A DNA stretch of 64,000 bases from Apostichopus japonicus (lineage: Eukaryota; Echinodermata; Holothuroidea; Aspidochirotida; Stichopodidae), in the NCBI RefSeq assembly GCF_037975245.1, contig NC_092564.1, forward strand, positions 21,989,984-22,053,983, written 5' to 3'. Under the pieces are notes generated by a model, which saw nothing but the letters and a program-made list of their open reading frames with translations, had not been told where the DNA came from and searched no databases. This document shows, in pieces, positions 1-16,900 of this stretch. The translations under genes and the position numbers were made by a program. The stretch's first letter is position 1. Each line of letters begins with the position of its first letter.

Positions 1-935
1 TCGACACCGATCAATCGAATGTGCACTACCGATCAATCGAATATGCGACACCGACCAAACGAATGTGCAATACCGATCAATCGAATGTTCGACACCGATC
101 AATCGAATGTGCGACACCGACCAACCGAATGTGCAGTACCGATCAATCGAATGTTCGACACCGATCAATCGAATGTGCACTACCGATCAATCGAATATGC
201 GACACCGACCAAACGAATGTGCAATACCGATCAATCGAATGTTCGACACCGATCAATCGAATGTGCGACACCGATCAATCGCATGTGCGACACCCAACAA
301 TCGAATGTTCGACACCGATCAATCGAATGTGCAGTACCGATCAATCGAATGTGCGACACCCATCAATCGAATGTTCGACACCCATCAATCGAATGTGCGA
401 CACCCATCAATCGAATGTTCGACACCGATCAATCGAATGATACTCATCAATCGAATGTTCGACACAGATCATTCGAATGTTCGGCACCAATCAATCGAAT
501 GATACTCATCAATCGAATGTTCAGCACCCATCAATCGAATGTTCGGCACCCATCAATCGAATGTTCGACACCGATCATTCGAATGTTCGACACCGATCAA
601 TCGAATGTGCAGTACCGATCAATCGAATGTGCAGTACCAATCAATCGAATGATACCCATCAATGGAATGTTCGACACCGATCAATCGAATGTGCGACACC
701 GACCAAACTAATGTGCAATACCGATCAATCGAATGTGCGACACCGATCAATCGGATGTGCGACACCCATCAATCGAATGTTCGAATCCGTTTAATCGAAT
801 GTTCGGCACCCATCAATCGAATGTGCGGCACCGATTATTCGAATGTTCGGCACCCATCAATCGAATGTTCGACACCGATCAATCGAATGATACCCATCAA
901 TCGAATGTTCGACACAGATCATTCGAATGTTCTAC
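1..935. repeat. Higher-order satellite block, copy at offset 3,615
   Basis: The pattern of unit variants over about 1-935 recurs at about 3,616-4,550 with an exact offset of 3,615 bp. An example is the variant GAATCCG at 784 and at 4,399. The copies differ by occasional substitutions and diverge after about 935. The first copy may extend left of the window. Confidence 0.8.
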
Positions 936-1149
936 ACCGATCAATCGAATGTGCGACATCGATAAATCGAATGTGCGACACCCATCAATGGAATGTTCGA
1001 CACAGATCATTCGAATGTTCGGCACCCATCAATCGAATGTGCGACATCGATAAATCGAATGTTCGACACCCATCAATCGAATGTTCGACACCGATCATTC
1101 GAATGTTCGACACCGATCAATCGAATGTGCAGTACCGATCAATCGAATG

Positions 1150-3321
1150 TTCGGCACCGATCAATCGAATGACACCCATCAATCGAATGTTCGACACAGA
1201 TCATTCGAATGTTCGGCACCAATCAATCAAATGTTCGACACCGATCATTCGAATGTTCGGCACCCATCAATCGAATGTTCGGCACCGAATAATCGAATAT
1301 GCGACACCCACCAAACTAATGTGCAATACCGATTAATCGAATGTGCGACACCGAACAATCGGATGTGCGACACCCATCGAATGTTCGACACCGATCATTC
1401 GAATGTTCGGCACCTATCAATCGAATGTGAGGCACCGATCATTCGAATGATCGGCACCAATCAATCAAATGTTCGACACCTATCATTCGAATGTTCGGCA
1501 CCAATCAATCGAATGTGCGACACCGAACAATCGAATGATACCCATGAATGGAATGTTCGACACCGATCAATCGAATGTGCAACACCGATCAAACAGATGT
1601 GCGACACCGATCAATCGAATGTTCGACACCGACCAACCGAATGTGCAGAACCGATCAATCGAATGTTCGACACCGATCAATCGAATGATACCCATCAATC
1701 GAATGTTCGACACCGATCAATCGAATGTGCGACACCGATCAAACAGATGTGCGGCACCAATCAATCAAATGTTCGACACCTATCATTCGAATGTTCGGCA
1801 CCAATCAATCGAATGTGCGACACCGATCAATCGAATGATACCCATGAATGGAATGTTCGACACCGATCAATCGAATGTGCAGTACCGATCAATCGAATGT
1901 GCGACACCCATCAATCGAATGTTCGGCACCCATCAATCGAATGTTCGACACCCATCAATCGAATGTTCTACACCGATCAATCGAATGATACCCATCAATG
2001 GAATGTTCGACACCGATCAATCGAATGTGCGACACCGATCAAACAGATGTGCGACACCGATCAATCGAATGTTCGACACCGACCAACCGAATGTGCAGTA
2101 CCGATCAATCGAATGTTCGACACCGATCAATCGAATGTGCACTACCGATCAATCGAATATGCGACACCGACCAAACGAATGTGCAATACCGATCAATCGA
2201 ATGTTCGACACCGATCAATCGAATGTGCAGTACCGATCAATCGAATGTGCGACACCCATCAATCGAATGTTCGGCACCTATCAATCGAATGTGCGGTACC
2301 GCTCCATCGTATGTACAGTACCGATCAATGGAATGTGCGACACCCATCAATCGAATGTTCGAAACCGATCAACCGAATGATACCCATCAATCGAATGTTC
2401 GACACAGATCATTCGAATGTTCGGCACCCATCGATCGAATGTTCGACACCGATTAATCGAATGTGCGACACCGATCAATCGGATGTGCGTCACCGATCAA
2501 TCGAATGTTCGACACCCATCAATCGAATGTTTGACACCGATCATTGGAATGTTCGACACCGATCAATCGAATGTGCAGTACCGATCAATCGAATGTTCGG
2601 CACCCATCAATCGAATGTTCGGCACCGATTAATCGAATATGCGACACAGACCAAACGAATGTGCAATACCGATCAATCTAATGTTCGACACCGATCAATC
2701 GAATGTGCCATACCGATCAATCGAATGTGCGACACCCATCAATCGAATGTTCGACACCGATCATTCGAATGTTCGACACCGATCAATCGAATGTTCGACA
2801 CCGATCAATCGAATGATACCCATCAATCGAATGTTCGACACAGATCATTCGAATGTTCTACACCGATCAATCGAATGTGCGACATCGATAAATCGAATGT
2901 GCGACACCCATCAATGGAATGTTCGACACAGATCTTTCGAATGTTCGGCACCCATCAATCGAATGTGCGACATCGATAAATCGAATGTTCGACACCCATC
3001 AATCGAATGTTCGACACCGATCATTCGAATGTTCGACACCGATCAATCGAATGTGCAGTACCGATCAATCGAATGTTCGGCACCCATCAATCGAATGTTC
3101 GACACCGATCAATCGAATGACACCCATCAATCGAATGTTCGACACAGATCATTCGAATGTTCGGCACCAATCAATCGAATGTTCGACACCGATCATTCGA
3201 ATGTTCGGCACCCATCAATCGAATGTTCGGCACCGAATAATCGAATATGCGACACCCACCAAACTAATGTGCAATACCGATTAATCGAATGTGCGACACC
3301 GAACAATCGGATGTGCGACAC
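1150..3321. repeat. Higher-order satellite block, copy at offset 5,885
   Basis: A block of about 2.2 kb recurs at about 7,035-9,206 with offset 5,885. Part of it is present a third time at offset 3,937, for example the GCACCCATCGATCGAATG variant at 2,422, 6,361 and 8,309. Rare unit variants serve as markers. The edges are approximate. Confidence 0.78.
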
Positions 3322-5239
3322 CCATCGAATGTTCGACACCGATCATTCGAATGTTCGGCACCTATCAATCGAATGTGAGGCACCGATCATTCGAATGATC
3401 GGCACCAATCAATCAAATGTTCGACACCTATCATTCGAATGTTCGACACCGATCAATCGAATGTGCGACACCGATCAATCGAATGATACCCATGAATGGA
3501 ATGTTCGACACCGATCAATCGAATGTGCAACACCGATCAAACAAGATGTGCGACACCGATCAATCGAATGTTCGACACCGACCAACCGAATGTGCAGTAC
3601 CGATCAATCGAATGTTCGACACCGATCAATCGAATGTGCACTACCGATCAATCGAATATGCGACACCGACCAAACGAATGTGCAATACCGATCAATCGAA
3701 TGTTCGACACCGATCAATCGAATGTGCGACACCGACCAACCGAATGTGCAGTACCGATCAATCGAATGTTCGACACCGATCAATCGAATGTGCACTACCG
3801 ATCAATCGAATATGCGACACCGACCAAACGAATGTGCAATACCGATCAATCGAATGTTCGACACCGATCAATCGAATGTGCGACACCGATCAATCGCATG
3901 TGCGACACCCAACAATCGAATGTTCGACACCGATCAATCGAATGTGCAGTACCGATCAATCGAATGTGCGACACCCATCAATCGAATGTTCGACACCCAT
4001 CAATCGAATGTGCGACACCCATCAATCGAATGTTCGACACCGATCAATCGAATGATACTCATCAATCGAATGTTCGACACAGATCATTCGAATGTTCGGC
4101 ACCAATCAATCGAATGATACTCATCAATCGAATGTTCAGCACCCATCAATCGAATGTTCGGCACCCATCAATCGAATGTTCGACACCGATCATTCGAATG
4201 TTCGACACCGATCAATCGAATGTGCAGTACCGATCAATCGAATGTGCAGTACCGATCAATCGAATGATACCCATCAATGGAATGTTCGACACCGATCAAT
4301 CGAATGTGCGACACCGACCAAACTAATGTGCAATACCGATCAATCGAATGTGCGACACCGATCAATCGGATGTGCGACACCCATCAATCGAATGTTCGAA
4401 TCCGATTAATCGAATGTTCGGCACCCATCAATCGAATGTGCGGCACCGATTATTCGAATGTTCGGCACCCATCAATCGAATGTTCGACACCGATCAATCG
4501 AATGACACCCATCAATCGAATGTTCGACACAGATCATTCGAATGTTCGGCACCAATCAATCAAATGTTCGACACCGATCGTTCGAATGTTCGGCACCCAT
4601 CAATCGAATGTTCGGCACCGAATAATCGAATATGCGACACCCACCAAACTAATGTGCAATACCGATTAATCGAATGTGCGACACCGAACAATCGGATGTG
4701 CGACACCCATCGAATGTTCGACACCGATCTTTCGAATGTTCGGCACCTATCAATCGAATGTGAGGCACCGATCATTCGAATGATCGGCACCAATCAATCA
4801 AATGTTCGACACTTATCATTCGAATGTTCGGCACCAATCAATCGAATGTGCGACACCGATCAATCGAATGATACCCATGAATGGAATGTTCGACACCGAT
4901 CAATCGAATGTGCGACACCGATCAAACAGATGTGCGACACCGATCAATCGAATGTTCGACACCGACCAACCGAATGTGCAGTACCGATCAATCGAATGTT
5001 CGACACCGATCAATCGAATGTGCACTACCGATCAATCGAATATGCGACACCGACCAAACGAATGTGCAATACCGATCAATCGAATGTTCGACACCGATCA
5101 ATCGAATGTGCGACACCGATCAATCGCATGTGCGACACCCAACAATCGAATGTTCGACACCCATCAATCGAATGTGCAGTACCGATCAATCGAATGTGCG
5201 ACACCCATCAATCGAATGTTCGACACCCATCAATCGAAT

Positions 5240-6210
5240 GTGCGACACCCATCAATCGAATGTTCGACACCGATCAATCGAATGATACCCATCAATCGAA
5301 TGTTCGACACAGATCATTCGAATGTTCGGCACCAATCAATCGAATGATACTCATCAATCGAATGTTCAGCACCCATCAATCGAATGTTCGGCACCCATCA
5401 ATCGAATGTTCGACACCGATCATTCGAATGTTCGACACCGATCAATCGAATGTGCAGTACCGATCAATCGAATGATACCCATCAATGGAATGTTCGACAC
5501 CGATCAATCGAATGTGCGACACCGATCATTCGAATGTTCGGCACCCATCAATCGAATGTTCGGCACCCATCAATCGAATGTTCGACACCGATCATTCGAA
5601 TGTTCGACACCGATCAATCGAATGTGCAGTACCGATCAATCGAATGATACCCATCAATGGAATGTTCGACACCGATCAATCGAATGTGCGACACCGACCA
5701 AACTAATGTGCAATACCGATCAATCGAATGTGCGACACCGATCAATCGGATGTGCGACACCCATCAATCGAATGTTCGAATCCGATTAATCGAATGTTCG
5801 GCACCCATCAATCGAATGTGCGGCACCGATTATTCGAATGTTCGGCACCCATCAATCGAATGTTCGACACCGATCAATCGAATGACACCCATCAATCGAA
5901 TGTTCGACACAGATCATTCGAATGTTCGGCACCAATCAATCAAATGTTCGACACCGATCATTCGAATGTTCGGCACCCATCAATCGAATGTTCGGCACCG
6001 AATAATCGAATATGCGACACCCACCAAACTAATGTGCAATACCGATTAATCGAATGTGCGACACCGAACAATCGGATGTGCGACACCCATCGAATGTTCG
6101 ACACCGATCATTCGAATGTTCGGCACCTATCAATCGAATGTGAGGCACCGATCATTCGAATGATCGGCACCAATCAATCAAATGTTCGACACCTATCATT
6201 CGAATGTTCG
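5240..6210. repeat. Higher-order satellite block, copy at offset 4,884
   Basis: The order of variants over about 5,240-6,210 is repeated at about 10,124-11,094, offset 4,884. It includes the AATCCGATTAATCG and GAGGCACC marker units. Edges were judged by eye. Confidence 0.75.
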
Positions 6211-9200
6211 GCACCTATCAATCGAATGTGCGGTACCGCTCCATCGTATGTACAGTACCGATCAATGGAATGTGCGACACCCATCAATCGAATGTTCGAA
6301 ACCGATCAACCGAATGATACCCATCAATCGAATGTTCGACACAGATCATTCGAATGTTCGGCACCCATCGATCGAATGTTCGACACCGATTAATCGAATG
6401 TGCGACACCGATCAATCGGATGTGCGTCACCGATCAATCGAATGTTCGACACCCATCAATCGAATGTTTGACACCGATCATTGGAATGTTCGACACCGAT
6501 CAATCGAATGTGCAGTACCGATCAATCGAATGTTCGGCACCCATCAATCGAATGTTCGGCACCGATTAATCGAATATGCGACACAGACCAAACGAATGTG
6601 CAATACCGATCAATCTAATGTTCGACACCGATCAATCGAATGTGCCATACCGATCAATCGAATGTGCGACACCCATCAATCGAATGTTCGACACCGATCA
6701 TTCGAATGTTCGACACCGATCAATCGAATGTTCGACACCGATCAATCGAATGATACCCATCAATCGAATGTTCGACACAGATCATTCGAATGTTCTACAC
6801 CGATCAATCGAATGTGCGACATCGATAAATCGAATGTGCGACACCCATCAATGGAATGTTCGACACAGATCATTCGAATGTTCGGCACCCATCAATCGAA
6901 TGTGCGACATCGATAAATCGAATGTTCGACACCCATCAATCGAATGTTCGACACCGATCATTCGAATGTTCGACACCGATCAATCGAATGTGCAGTACCG
7001 ATCAATCGAATGTTCGGCACCCATCAATCGAATGTTCGACACCGATCAATCGAATGACACCCATCAATCGAATGTTCGACACAGATCATTCGAATGTTCG
7101 GCACCAATCAATCAAATGTTCGACACCGATCATTCGAATGTTCCGCACCCATCAATCGAATGTTCGGCACCGAATAATCGAATATGCGACACCCACCAAA
7201 CTAATGTGCAATACCGATTAATCGAATGTGCGACACCGAACAATCGGATGTGCGACACCCATCGAATGTTCGACACCGATCATTCGAATGTTCGGCACCT
7301 ATCAATCGAATGTGAGGCACCGATCATTCGAATGATCGGCACCAATCAATCAAATGTTCGACACCTATCATTCGAATGTTCGGCACCAATCAATCGAATG
7401 TGCGACACCGATCAATCGAATGATACCCATGAATGGAATGTTCGACACCGATCAATCGAATGTGCAACACCGATCAAACAGATGTGCGACACCGATCAAT
7501 CGAATGTTCGACACCGACCAACCGAATGTGCAGAACCGATCAATCGAATGTTCGACACCGATCAATCGAATGATACCCATCAATGGAATGTTCGACACCG
7601 ATCAATCGAATGTGCGACACCGATCAAACAGATGTGCGGCACCAATCAATCAAATGTTCGACACCTATCATTCGAATGTTCGGCACCAATCAATCGAATG
7701 TGCGACACCGATCAATCGAATGATACCCATGAATGGAATGTTCGACACCGATCAATCGAATGTGCAGTACCGATCAATCGAATGTGCGACACCCATCAAT
7801 CGAATGTTCGGCACCCATCAATCGAATGTTCGACACCCATCAATCGAATGTTCTACACCGATCAATCGAATGATACCCATCAATGGAATGTTCGACACCG
7901 ATCAATCGAATGTGTGACACCGATCAAACAGATGTGCGACACCGATCAATCGAATGTTCGACACCGACCAACCGAATGTGCAGTACCGATCAATCGAATG
8001 TTCGACACCGATCAATCGAATGTGCACTACCGATCAATCGAATATGCGACACCGACCAAACGAATGTGCAATACCGATCAATCGAATGTTCGACACCGAT
8101 CAATCGAATGTGCAGTACCGATCAATCGAATGTGCGACACCCATCAATCGAATGTTCGGCACCTATCAATCGAATGTGCGGTACCGCTCCATCGTATGTA
8201 CAGTACCGATCAATGGAATGTGCGACACCCATCAATCGAATGTTCGAAACCGATCAACCGAATGATACCCATCAATCGAATGTTCGACACAGATCATTCG
8301 AATGTTCGGCACCCATCGATCGAATGTTCGACACCGATTAATCGAATGTGCGACACCGATCAATCGGATGTGCGTCACCGATCAATCGAATGTTCGACAC
8401 CCATCAATCGAATGTTTGACACCGATCATTGGAATGTTCGACACCGATCAATCGATTGTGCAGTACCGATCAATCGAATGTTCGGCACCCATCAATCGAA
8501 TGTTCGGCACCGATTAATCGAATATGCGACACAGACCAAACGAATGTGCAATACCGATCAATCTAATGTTCGACACCGATCAATCGAATGTGCCATACCG
8601 ATCAATCGAATGTGCGACACCCATCAATCGAATGTTCGACACCGATCATTCGAATGTTCGACACCGATCAATCGAATGTTCGACACCGATCAATCGAATG
8701 ATACCCATCAATCGAATGTTCGACACAGATCATTCGAATGTTCTACACCGATCAATCGAATGTGCGACATCGATAAATCGAATGTGCGACACCCATCAAT
8801 GGAATGTTCGACACAGATCATTCGAATGTTCGGCACCCATCAATCGAATGTGCGACATCGATAAATCGAATGTTCGACACCCATCAATCGAATGTTCGAC
8901 ACCGATCATTCGAATGTTCGACACCGATCAATCGAATGTGCAGTACCGATCAATCGAATGTTCGGCACCCATCAATCGAATGTTCGACACCGATCAATCG
9001 AATGACACCCATCAATCGAATGTTCGACACAGATCATTCGAATGTTCGGCACCAATCAATCGAATGTTCGACACCGATCATTCGAATGTTCGGCACCCAT
9101 CAATCGAATGTTCGGCACCGAATAATCGAATATGCGACACCCACCAAACTAATGTGCAATACCGATTAATCGAATGTGCGACACCGAACAATCGGATGTG

Positions 9201-12200
9201 CGACACCGATCAATCGAATGATACCCATGAATGGAATGTTCGACACCGATCAATCGAATGTGCAACACCGATCAAACAGATGTGCGACACCGATCAATCG
9301 AATGTTCGACACCGACCAACCGAATGTGCAGTACCGATCAATCGAATGTTCGACACCGATCAATCGAATGTGCACTACCGATCAATCGAATATGCGACAC
9401 CGACCAAACGAATGTGCAATACCGATCAATCGAATGTTCGACACCGATCAATCGAATGTGCGACACCGACCAACCGAATGTGCAGTACCGATCAATCGAA
9501 TGTTCGACACCGATCAATCGAATGTGCACTACCGATCAATCGAATATGCGACACCGACCAAACGAATGTGCAATACCGATCAATCGAATGTTCGACACCG
9601 ATCAATCGAATGTGCGACACCGATCAATCGCATGTGCGACACCCAACAATCGAATGTTCGACACCGATCAATCGAATCTGCGACACCCATCAATCGAATG
9701 ATACCCATCAATAGAATGTTCGACACCGATCAATCGAATGTGCGACACCCATCAATCGAATGTTCGACACCAATCAATCGAATGTGCGACACCCATCAAT
9801 CGAATGTTCGACACCGATCAATCGAATGATACTCATCAATCGAATGTTCGACACAGATCATTCGAATGTTCGGCACCAATCAATCGAATGATACTCATCA
9901 ATCGAATGTTCAGCACCCATCAATCGAATGTTCGGCACCCATCAATCGAATGTTCGACACCGATCATTCGAATGTTCGACACCGATCAATCGAATGTGCA
10001 GTACCGATCAATCGAATGTGCAGTACCGATCAATCGAATGATACCCATCAATGGAATGTTCGACACCGATCAATCGAATGTGCGACACCGACCAAACTAA
10101 TGTGCAATACCGATCAATCAAATGTGCGACACCCATCAATCGAATGTTCGACACCGATCAATCGAATGATACCCATCAATCGAATGTTCGACACAGATCA
10201 TTCGAATGTTCGGCACCAATCAATCGAAGGATACTCATCAATCGAATGTTCAGCACCCATCAATCGAATGTTCGGCACCCATCAATCGAATGTTCGACAC
10301 CGATCATTCGAATGTTCGACACCGATCAATCGAATGTGCAGTACCGATCAATCGAATGATACCCATCAATGGAATGTTCGACACCGATCAATCGAATGTG
10401 CGACACCGATCATTCGAATGTTCGGCACCCATCAATCGAATGTTCGGCACCCATCAATCGAATGTTCGACACCGATCATTCGAATGTTCGACACCGATCA
10501 ATCGAATGTGCAGTACCGATCAATCGAATGATACCCATCAATGGAATGTTCGACACCGATCAATCGAATGTGCGACACCGACCAAACTAATGTGCAATAC
10601 CGATCAATCGAATGTGCGACACCGATCAATCGGATGTGCGACACCCATCAATCGAATGTTCGAATCCGATTAATCGAATGTTCGGCACCCATCAATCGAA
10701 TGTGCGGCACCGATTATTCGAATGTTCGGCACCCATCAATCGAATGTTCGACACCGATCAATCGAATGACACCCATCAATCGAATGTTCGACACAGATCA
10801 TTCGAATGTTCGGCACCAATCAATCAAATGTTCGACACCGATCATTCGAATGTTCGGCACCCATCAATCGAATGTTCGGCACCGAATAATCGAATATGCG
10901 ACACCCACCAAACTAATGTGCAATACCGATTAATCGAATGTGCGACACCGAACAATCGGATGTGCGACACCCATCGAATGTTCGACACCGATCATTCGAA
11001 TGTTCGGCACCTATCAATCGAATGTGAGGCACCGATCATTCGAATGATCGGCACCAATCAATCAAATGTTCGACACCTATCATTCGAATGTTCGGCACCA
11101 ATCAATCGAATGTGCGACACCGATCAATCGAATGATACCCATGAATGGAATGTTCGACACCGATCAATCGAATGTGCGACACCGATCAAACAGATGTGCG
11201 ACACCGATCAATCGAATGTTCGACACCGACCAACCGAATGTGCAGTACCGATCATTCGAATGTTCGACACCGATCAATCGAATGTGCACTACCGATCAAT
11301 CGAATATGCGACACCGACCAAACGAATGTGCAATACCGATCAATCGAATGTTCGACACCGATCAATCGAATGTGCGACACCGACCAACCGAATGTGCAGT
11401 ACCGATCAATCGAATGTTCGACACCGATCAATCGAATGTGCACTACCGATCAATCGAATATGCGACACCGACCAAACGAATGTGCAATAAAGATCAATCG
11501 AATGTTCGACACCGATCAATCGAATGTGCGACACCGATCAATCGCATGTGCGACACTCATCAATCGAATGTTCGACACCCATCAATCGAATGTGCGACAC
11601 CCATCAATCGAATGTTCGAAACCGATCAATCGAATGATACCCATCAATCGAATGTTCGACACAGATCATTCGAATGTTCGGCACCAATCAATCGAATGAT
11701 ACTCATCAATCGAATGTTCAGCACCCATCAATCGAATGTTTGGCACCCATCAATCGAATGTTCGACACCGATCATTCGAATGTTCGGCACCCATCAATCG
11801 AATGTGCAGTACCGATCAATCGAATGATACCCATCAATGGAATGTTCGACACCGATCAATCGAATGTGCGACACCGACCAAACTAATGTGCAATACCGAT
11901 CAATCGAATGTGCGACACCGATCAATCGGATGTGCGACACTCATCAATCGAATGTTCGAATCCGATTATTCGAATGTTCGGCACCCATCAATCGAATGTG
12001 CGGCACCGATTAATCGAATGTGCGACACCGAAGAATCGGATGTGCGACACCCACCATTCGAATGTGCGACACCGATCAATCGAATGTGCGACACCGACCA
12101 AACGAATGTGCAGTACCGATCAATCGAATGTTCGACACCGATCAATCGAATGTGCAGTACCGATCAATCGAATGTGCGACACCCATCAATCGAATGTTCG

Positions 12201-13959
12201 GCACCAATGAATCGAATGTTCGACACCCATCAATCGAATGTTCGACACCGATCAATCGAATGATACCCATCAATGGAATGTTTGACACCGATCAATCGAA
12301 TGTGCGACACCGACCAAACTAATGTGCAATACCGATCAATCGAATGTGCGACACCGATTAATCGAATGTTCGGCACCCATCAATCGAATGTGCGGCACCG
12401 ATTAATCGAATGTGCGACACCGATCAATCGGGTGTGCGACACCGACCAAACGAATGTGCACTACCGATCAATCGAATGTTCGACACCCATCAATCGAATG
12501 TTCGACACCGATCAATCGAATGTTCGACACCGATCAATCAAATGTGCAGTACCGATCAATCGAATGTGCGACACCCATCAATCGAATGTTCGGCACCCAT
12601 CAATCGAATGTTCGACGCCCATCAATCGAATGTTCGAAACCGATCAATTGAATGATAACCATCAATCGAATGTTCGACACAGATCATTCGAATGTTCGGC
12701 ACCAATCAATCAAATGTTCGACACCGATCATTCGAATGTTCGGCACCCATCAATCGAATGTTCGGCACCGATTAATCGAATATGCGACACCGACCAAAAC
12801 TAATGTGCAATACCGATCAATCGAATGTTCGACACCGATCAATCGGATGTGCGACACCCATCAATCGAATGTTCGAATCCGATTATTCGAATGTTCGGCA
12901 CCCATCAATCGAATGTGCTGCACCGATTAATCGAATGTGCGACATCGAACAATCGGATGTGCGACACCCATCGAATGTTCGACACCGATCATTCGAATGT
13001 TCGGCACCTATCAATCGAATGTGAGGCACCGATCATTCGAATGATCGGCACTAATCAATCGAATGTTCGACACCTATCATTCGAATGTTCGGCACCAATC
13101 AATCGAATGTGCGACACCGATCAATCGAATGTGCGACACCGACCAAACGAATGTGCAGTACCGATCAATCGAATGTTCGACACCGATCAATCGAATGATA
13201 CCCATCAATCGAATGTTCGACACCGATCAATCGAATGTGCGACACCGATCAAACAGATGTGCGACACCGATCAATCGAATGTTCGACACCGACCAATCGA
13301 ATGTGCAGTACCGATCAATCGAATGTTCGACACCGACCAAACGAATGTGCAATACCGATCAATCGAATGTTCCAAACCGATCAATCGAATGTGCAGTACC
13401 GATCAATAGAATGTGCGACACCCATCAATCGAATGTTCGGCACAGATCATTCGAATGTGCGACACCGATCAATCGGATGTGCGACACCCATCAATCGAAT
13501 GTTCGACACCGATCATTCGAATGTTCGACACCCATCAATCAAATGTTCGACACCGATCATTCGAATGTTCGGCACCCATCAATCGAATGTTCGGCACCCA
13601 TCAATCGAATGTTCGACACCGATCATTCGAATGTTCGACACCGATCAATCGAATGTGCAGTACCGATCAATCGAATGATACCCATCAATGGAATGTTCGA
13701 CACCGATCAATCGAATGTGCGACACCGACCAAACTAATGTGCAATACCGATCAATCGGATGTGCGACACCCATCAATCGAATGTTCGAATCCGATTAATC
13801 GAATGTTCGGCACCCAACAATCGAATGTGCGGCACCGATTAATCGAATGTGCGACACCGATCAATCGGGTGTGCGACACCCATCGAATTTCGACACCGAT
13901 CATTCGAATGTTCGGCACCTATAAATCGAATGTGCAGTACCGATCAATCGAATGTGCGA

Positions 13960-16900
13960 CACCCATCAATCGAATGTTCGACACCGATCAATCAAATGTG
14001 CGACACCCATCAATCGAATGTTCGACACCGTTCAATCGAATGTTCGACACCGATCAATCGAATGTGCATTACCGATCAATCGAATGATACCCATCAATCG
14101 AATGTAAGACACAGATCATTCGAATGCTCGGCACCGATGAATCGAATGTGCGACACCGATCAATTGGATGTGCGACACCCATCGAATGTTCGACACCGAT
14201 CATTCGAATGTTCGGCACCTATCAATCGAATGTGAGGCACCGATCATTCGAATGATCGGCACCAATCAATCAAATGTTCGACACCTATCATTCGAATGTT
14301 CGGCACCCACCAATGAATCGAATGTGCGACACCGATCAATCGAATGTGCGACACCGACCAAACGAATGTGCACTACCGATCAATCGAATGTTCGACACCG
14401 ATCAATCGAATGTGCACTACCGATCAATCGAATGTTCGGCACCCATCAATGGAATGTTCGACACCCATCGATCGAATGTTCGACACCGATCAATCGAATG
14501 CTACTCATCATTCGAATGTTCGACACAGATAATTCAAATGTTCGGCACCAATCAATCGAATGTTCGACACCAATCATTCGAATGTTCGGCACCAATCAAT
14601 CGAATGGTCGACACAGATCATTCGAATGTTCGACAACGATCAATCGAATGTGCGACACCGAACAATCGGATGTGCGACACCGATCAATCGAATGTTCGAC
14701 ACCGATCAATCGAATGACACCCATCAATCGAATGTTCGACACAGATCAATCGAATGTGCGACACCGATCAATCGGATGTGCGACACCCATCAATCGAATG
14801 TTCGACACCGATCATTCGAATGTTCGACACCCATCAATCAAATGTTCGACACCGATCATTTGAATGTTCGGCACCCATCAATCGAATGTGAGGCACCCAT
14901 CAATCGAATGTTCGACACCGATAAATCGAATGTGCGAAACCCATCTATCGAATGACACCCATCAATCGAATGTGCGACACCGACCAAACGAATGTGCAGT
15001 ACCGATCAATCGAATGTTCGACACCGATCAATCGAATGTGCAGTACCGATCAATCGAATGTGCGACACCCATCAATCGAATGTTCGGCACCAATGAATCG
15101 AATGTTCGACACCCATCAATCGAATGTGCAGTACCGATCAATCGAATGTGCGACACCCATCAATCGAATGTTCGGCACCCATCAATCGAATGTTCGACAC
15201 CCATCAATCGAATGTTCTACAAAGATCAATCGAATGATGCCCATCAATGGAATGTTCGACACCGATCAATCGAATGTACGACACCGATCAAACAGATGTG
15301 CGACACCGATCAATCGAATGTTCGACACCGACCAACCGAATGTGCAGTACCGATCAATCGAATGTTCGACACCGATCAATCGAATGTGCACTACCGATCA
15401 ATCGAATATGCGACACCGACCAAACGAATGTGCAATACCGATCAATCGAATGTTCGACACCGATCAATCGAATGTGCAGTACCGATCAATCGAATGTGCG
15501 ACACCCATCAATCGAATGTTCGGCACCCATCAATCGAATGTGCGGTACCGCTCCATCGTATGTACAGTACCGATCAATGAAATGTGCGACACCCATCAAT
15601 CGAATGTTCGAAACCGATCAACCGAATGATACCCATCAATCGAATGTTCGACACAGATCATTCGAATGTTCGGCACCGATCATTCGAATGTTCGACACCG
15701 ATCAATCGAATGTGCAGTACCGATCAATCGAATGATACCCATCAATGGAATGTTCGACACCGATCAATCGAATGTGCAGTACTGATCAATCGAATGTGCG
15801 ACACCCATCAATCGAATGTTCGGCACCCATCAATCGAATGTTCGACACCCATCAATCGAATGTTCGACACCGATCAATCGAATGATACCCATCAATGGAA
15901 TGTTCGACACCGATCAATCGAATGTTCGACACAGATCATTCGAATGTGCGACACCGATCAATCGGATGTGCGACACCCATCAATCGAATGTTCGAATCCG
16001 ATTATTCGAATGTGCGACACCCATCAATCGAATGTGCGGCACCGATTAATCGAATGTGCGACACCGAACAATCGGATGTGCGACACCCATCGAATGTTCG
16101 ACACCGATCATTCGAATGTTCGGAACCTATCAATCGAATGTGAGGCACCGATCATTCGAATGATCGGCACCAATCAATCAAATGTGCGACACCGATCAAT
16201 CGAATGTGCGACACCGATCAATCGGATGTGCGACACCCATCAATCGAATGTTCGAATCCGTTTAATCGAATGTTCGGCACCCATCAATCGAATGTGCTGC
16301 ACCGATAAATCGAATGTGCGACACCCATCAATCGAATGTTCGACACCGATCAATCAAATGTGCGACACCCATCAATCGAATGTTCGACACCGATCAATCG
16401 AATGTTCGACACCGATCAATCGAATGTGCATTACCGATCAATCGAATGATACCCATCAATCGAATGTAAGACACAGATCATTCGAATGCTCGGCACCGAT
16501 GAATCGAATGTGCGACACCGATCAATTGGATGTGCGACACCCATCGAATGTTCGACACCGATCATTCGAATGTTCGGCACCTATCAATCGAATGTGAGGC
16601 ACCGATCATTCGAATGATCGGCACCAATCAATCAAATGTTCGACACCTATCATTCGAATGTTCGGCACCCACCAATGAATCGAATGTGCGACACCGATCA
16701 ATCGAATGTGCGACACCGACCAAACGAATGTGCACTACCGATCAATCGAATGTTCGACACCGATCAATCGAATGTGCACTACCGATCAATCGAATGTTCG
16801 GCACCCATCAATGGAATGTTCGACACCCATCGATCGAATGTTCGACACCGATCAATCGAATGCTACTCATCATTCGAATGTTCGACACAGATAATTCAAA

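Noticed and set aside
6576-8864. A 762-codon + strand open frame, and dozens of similar ones in the array
   Set aside because: They are translations of the 22-bp unit, which lacks + strand stops, and equivalent frames overlap in all three phases. Nothing marks one frame as real.
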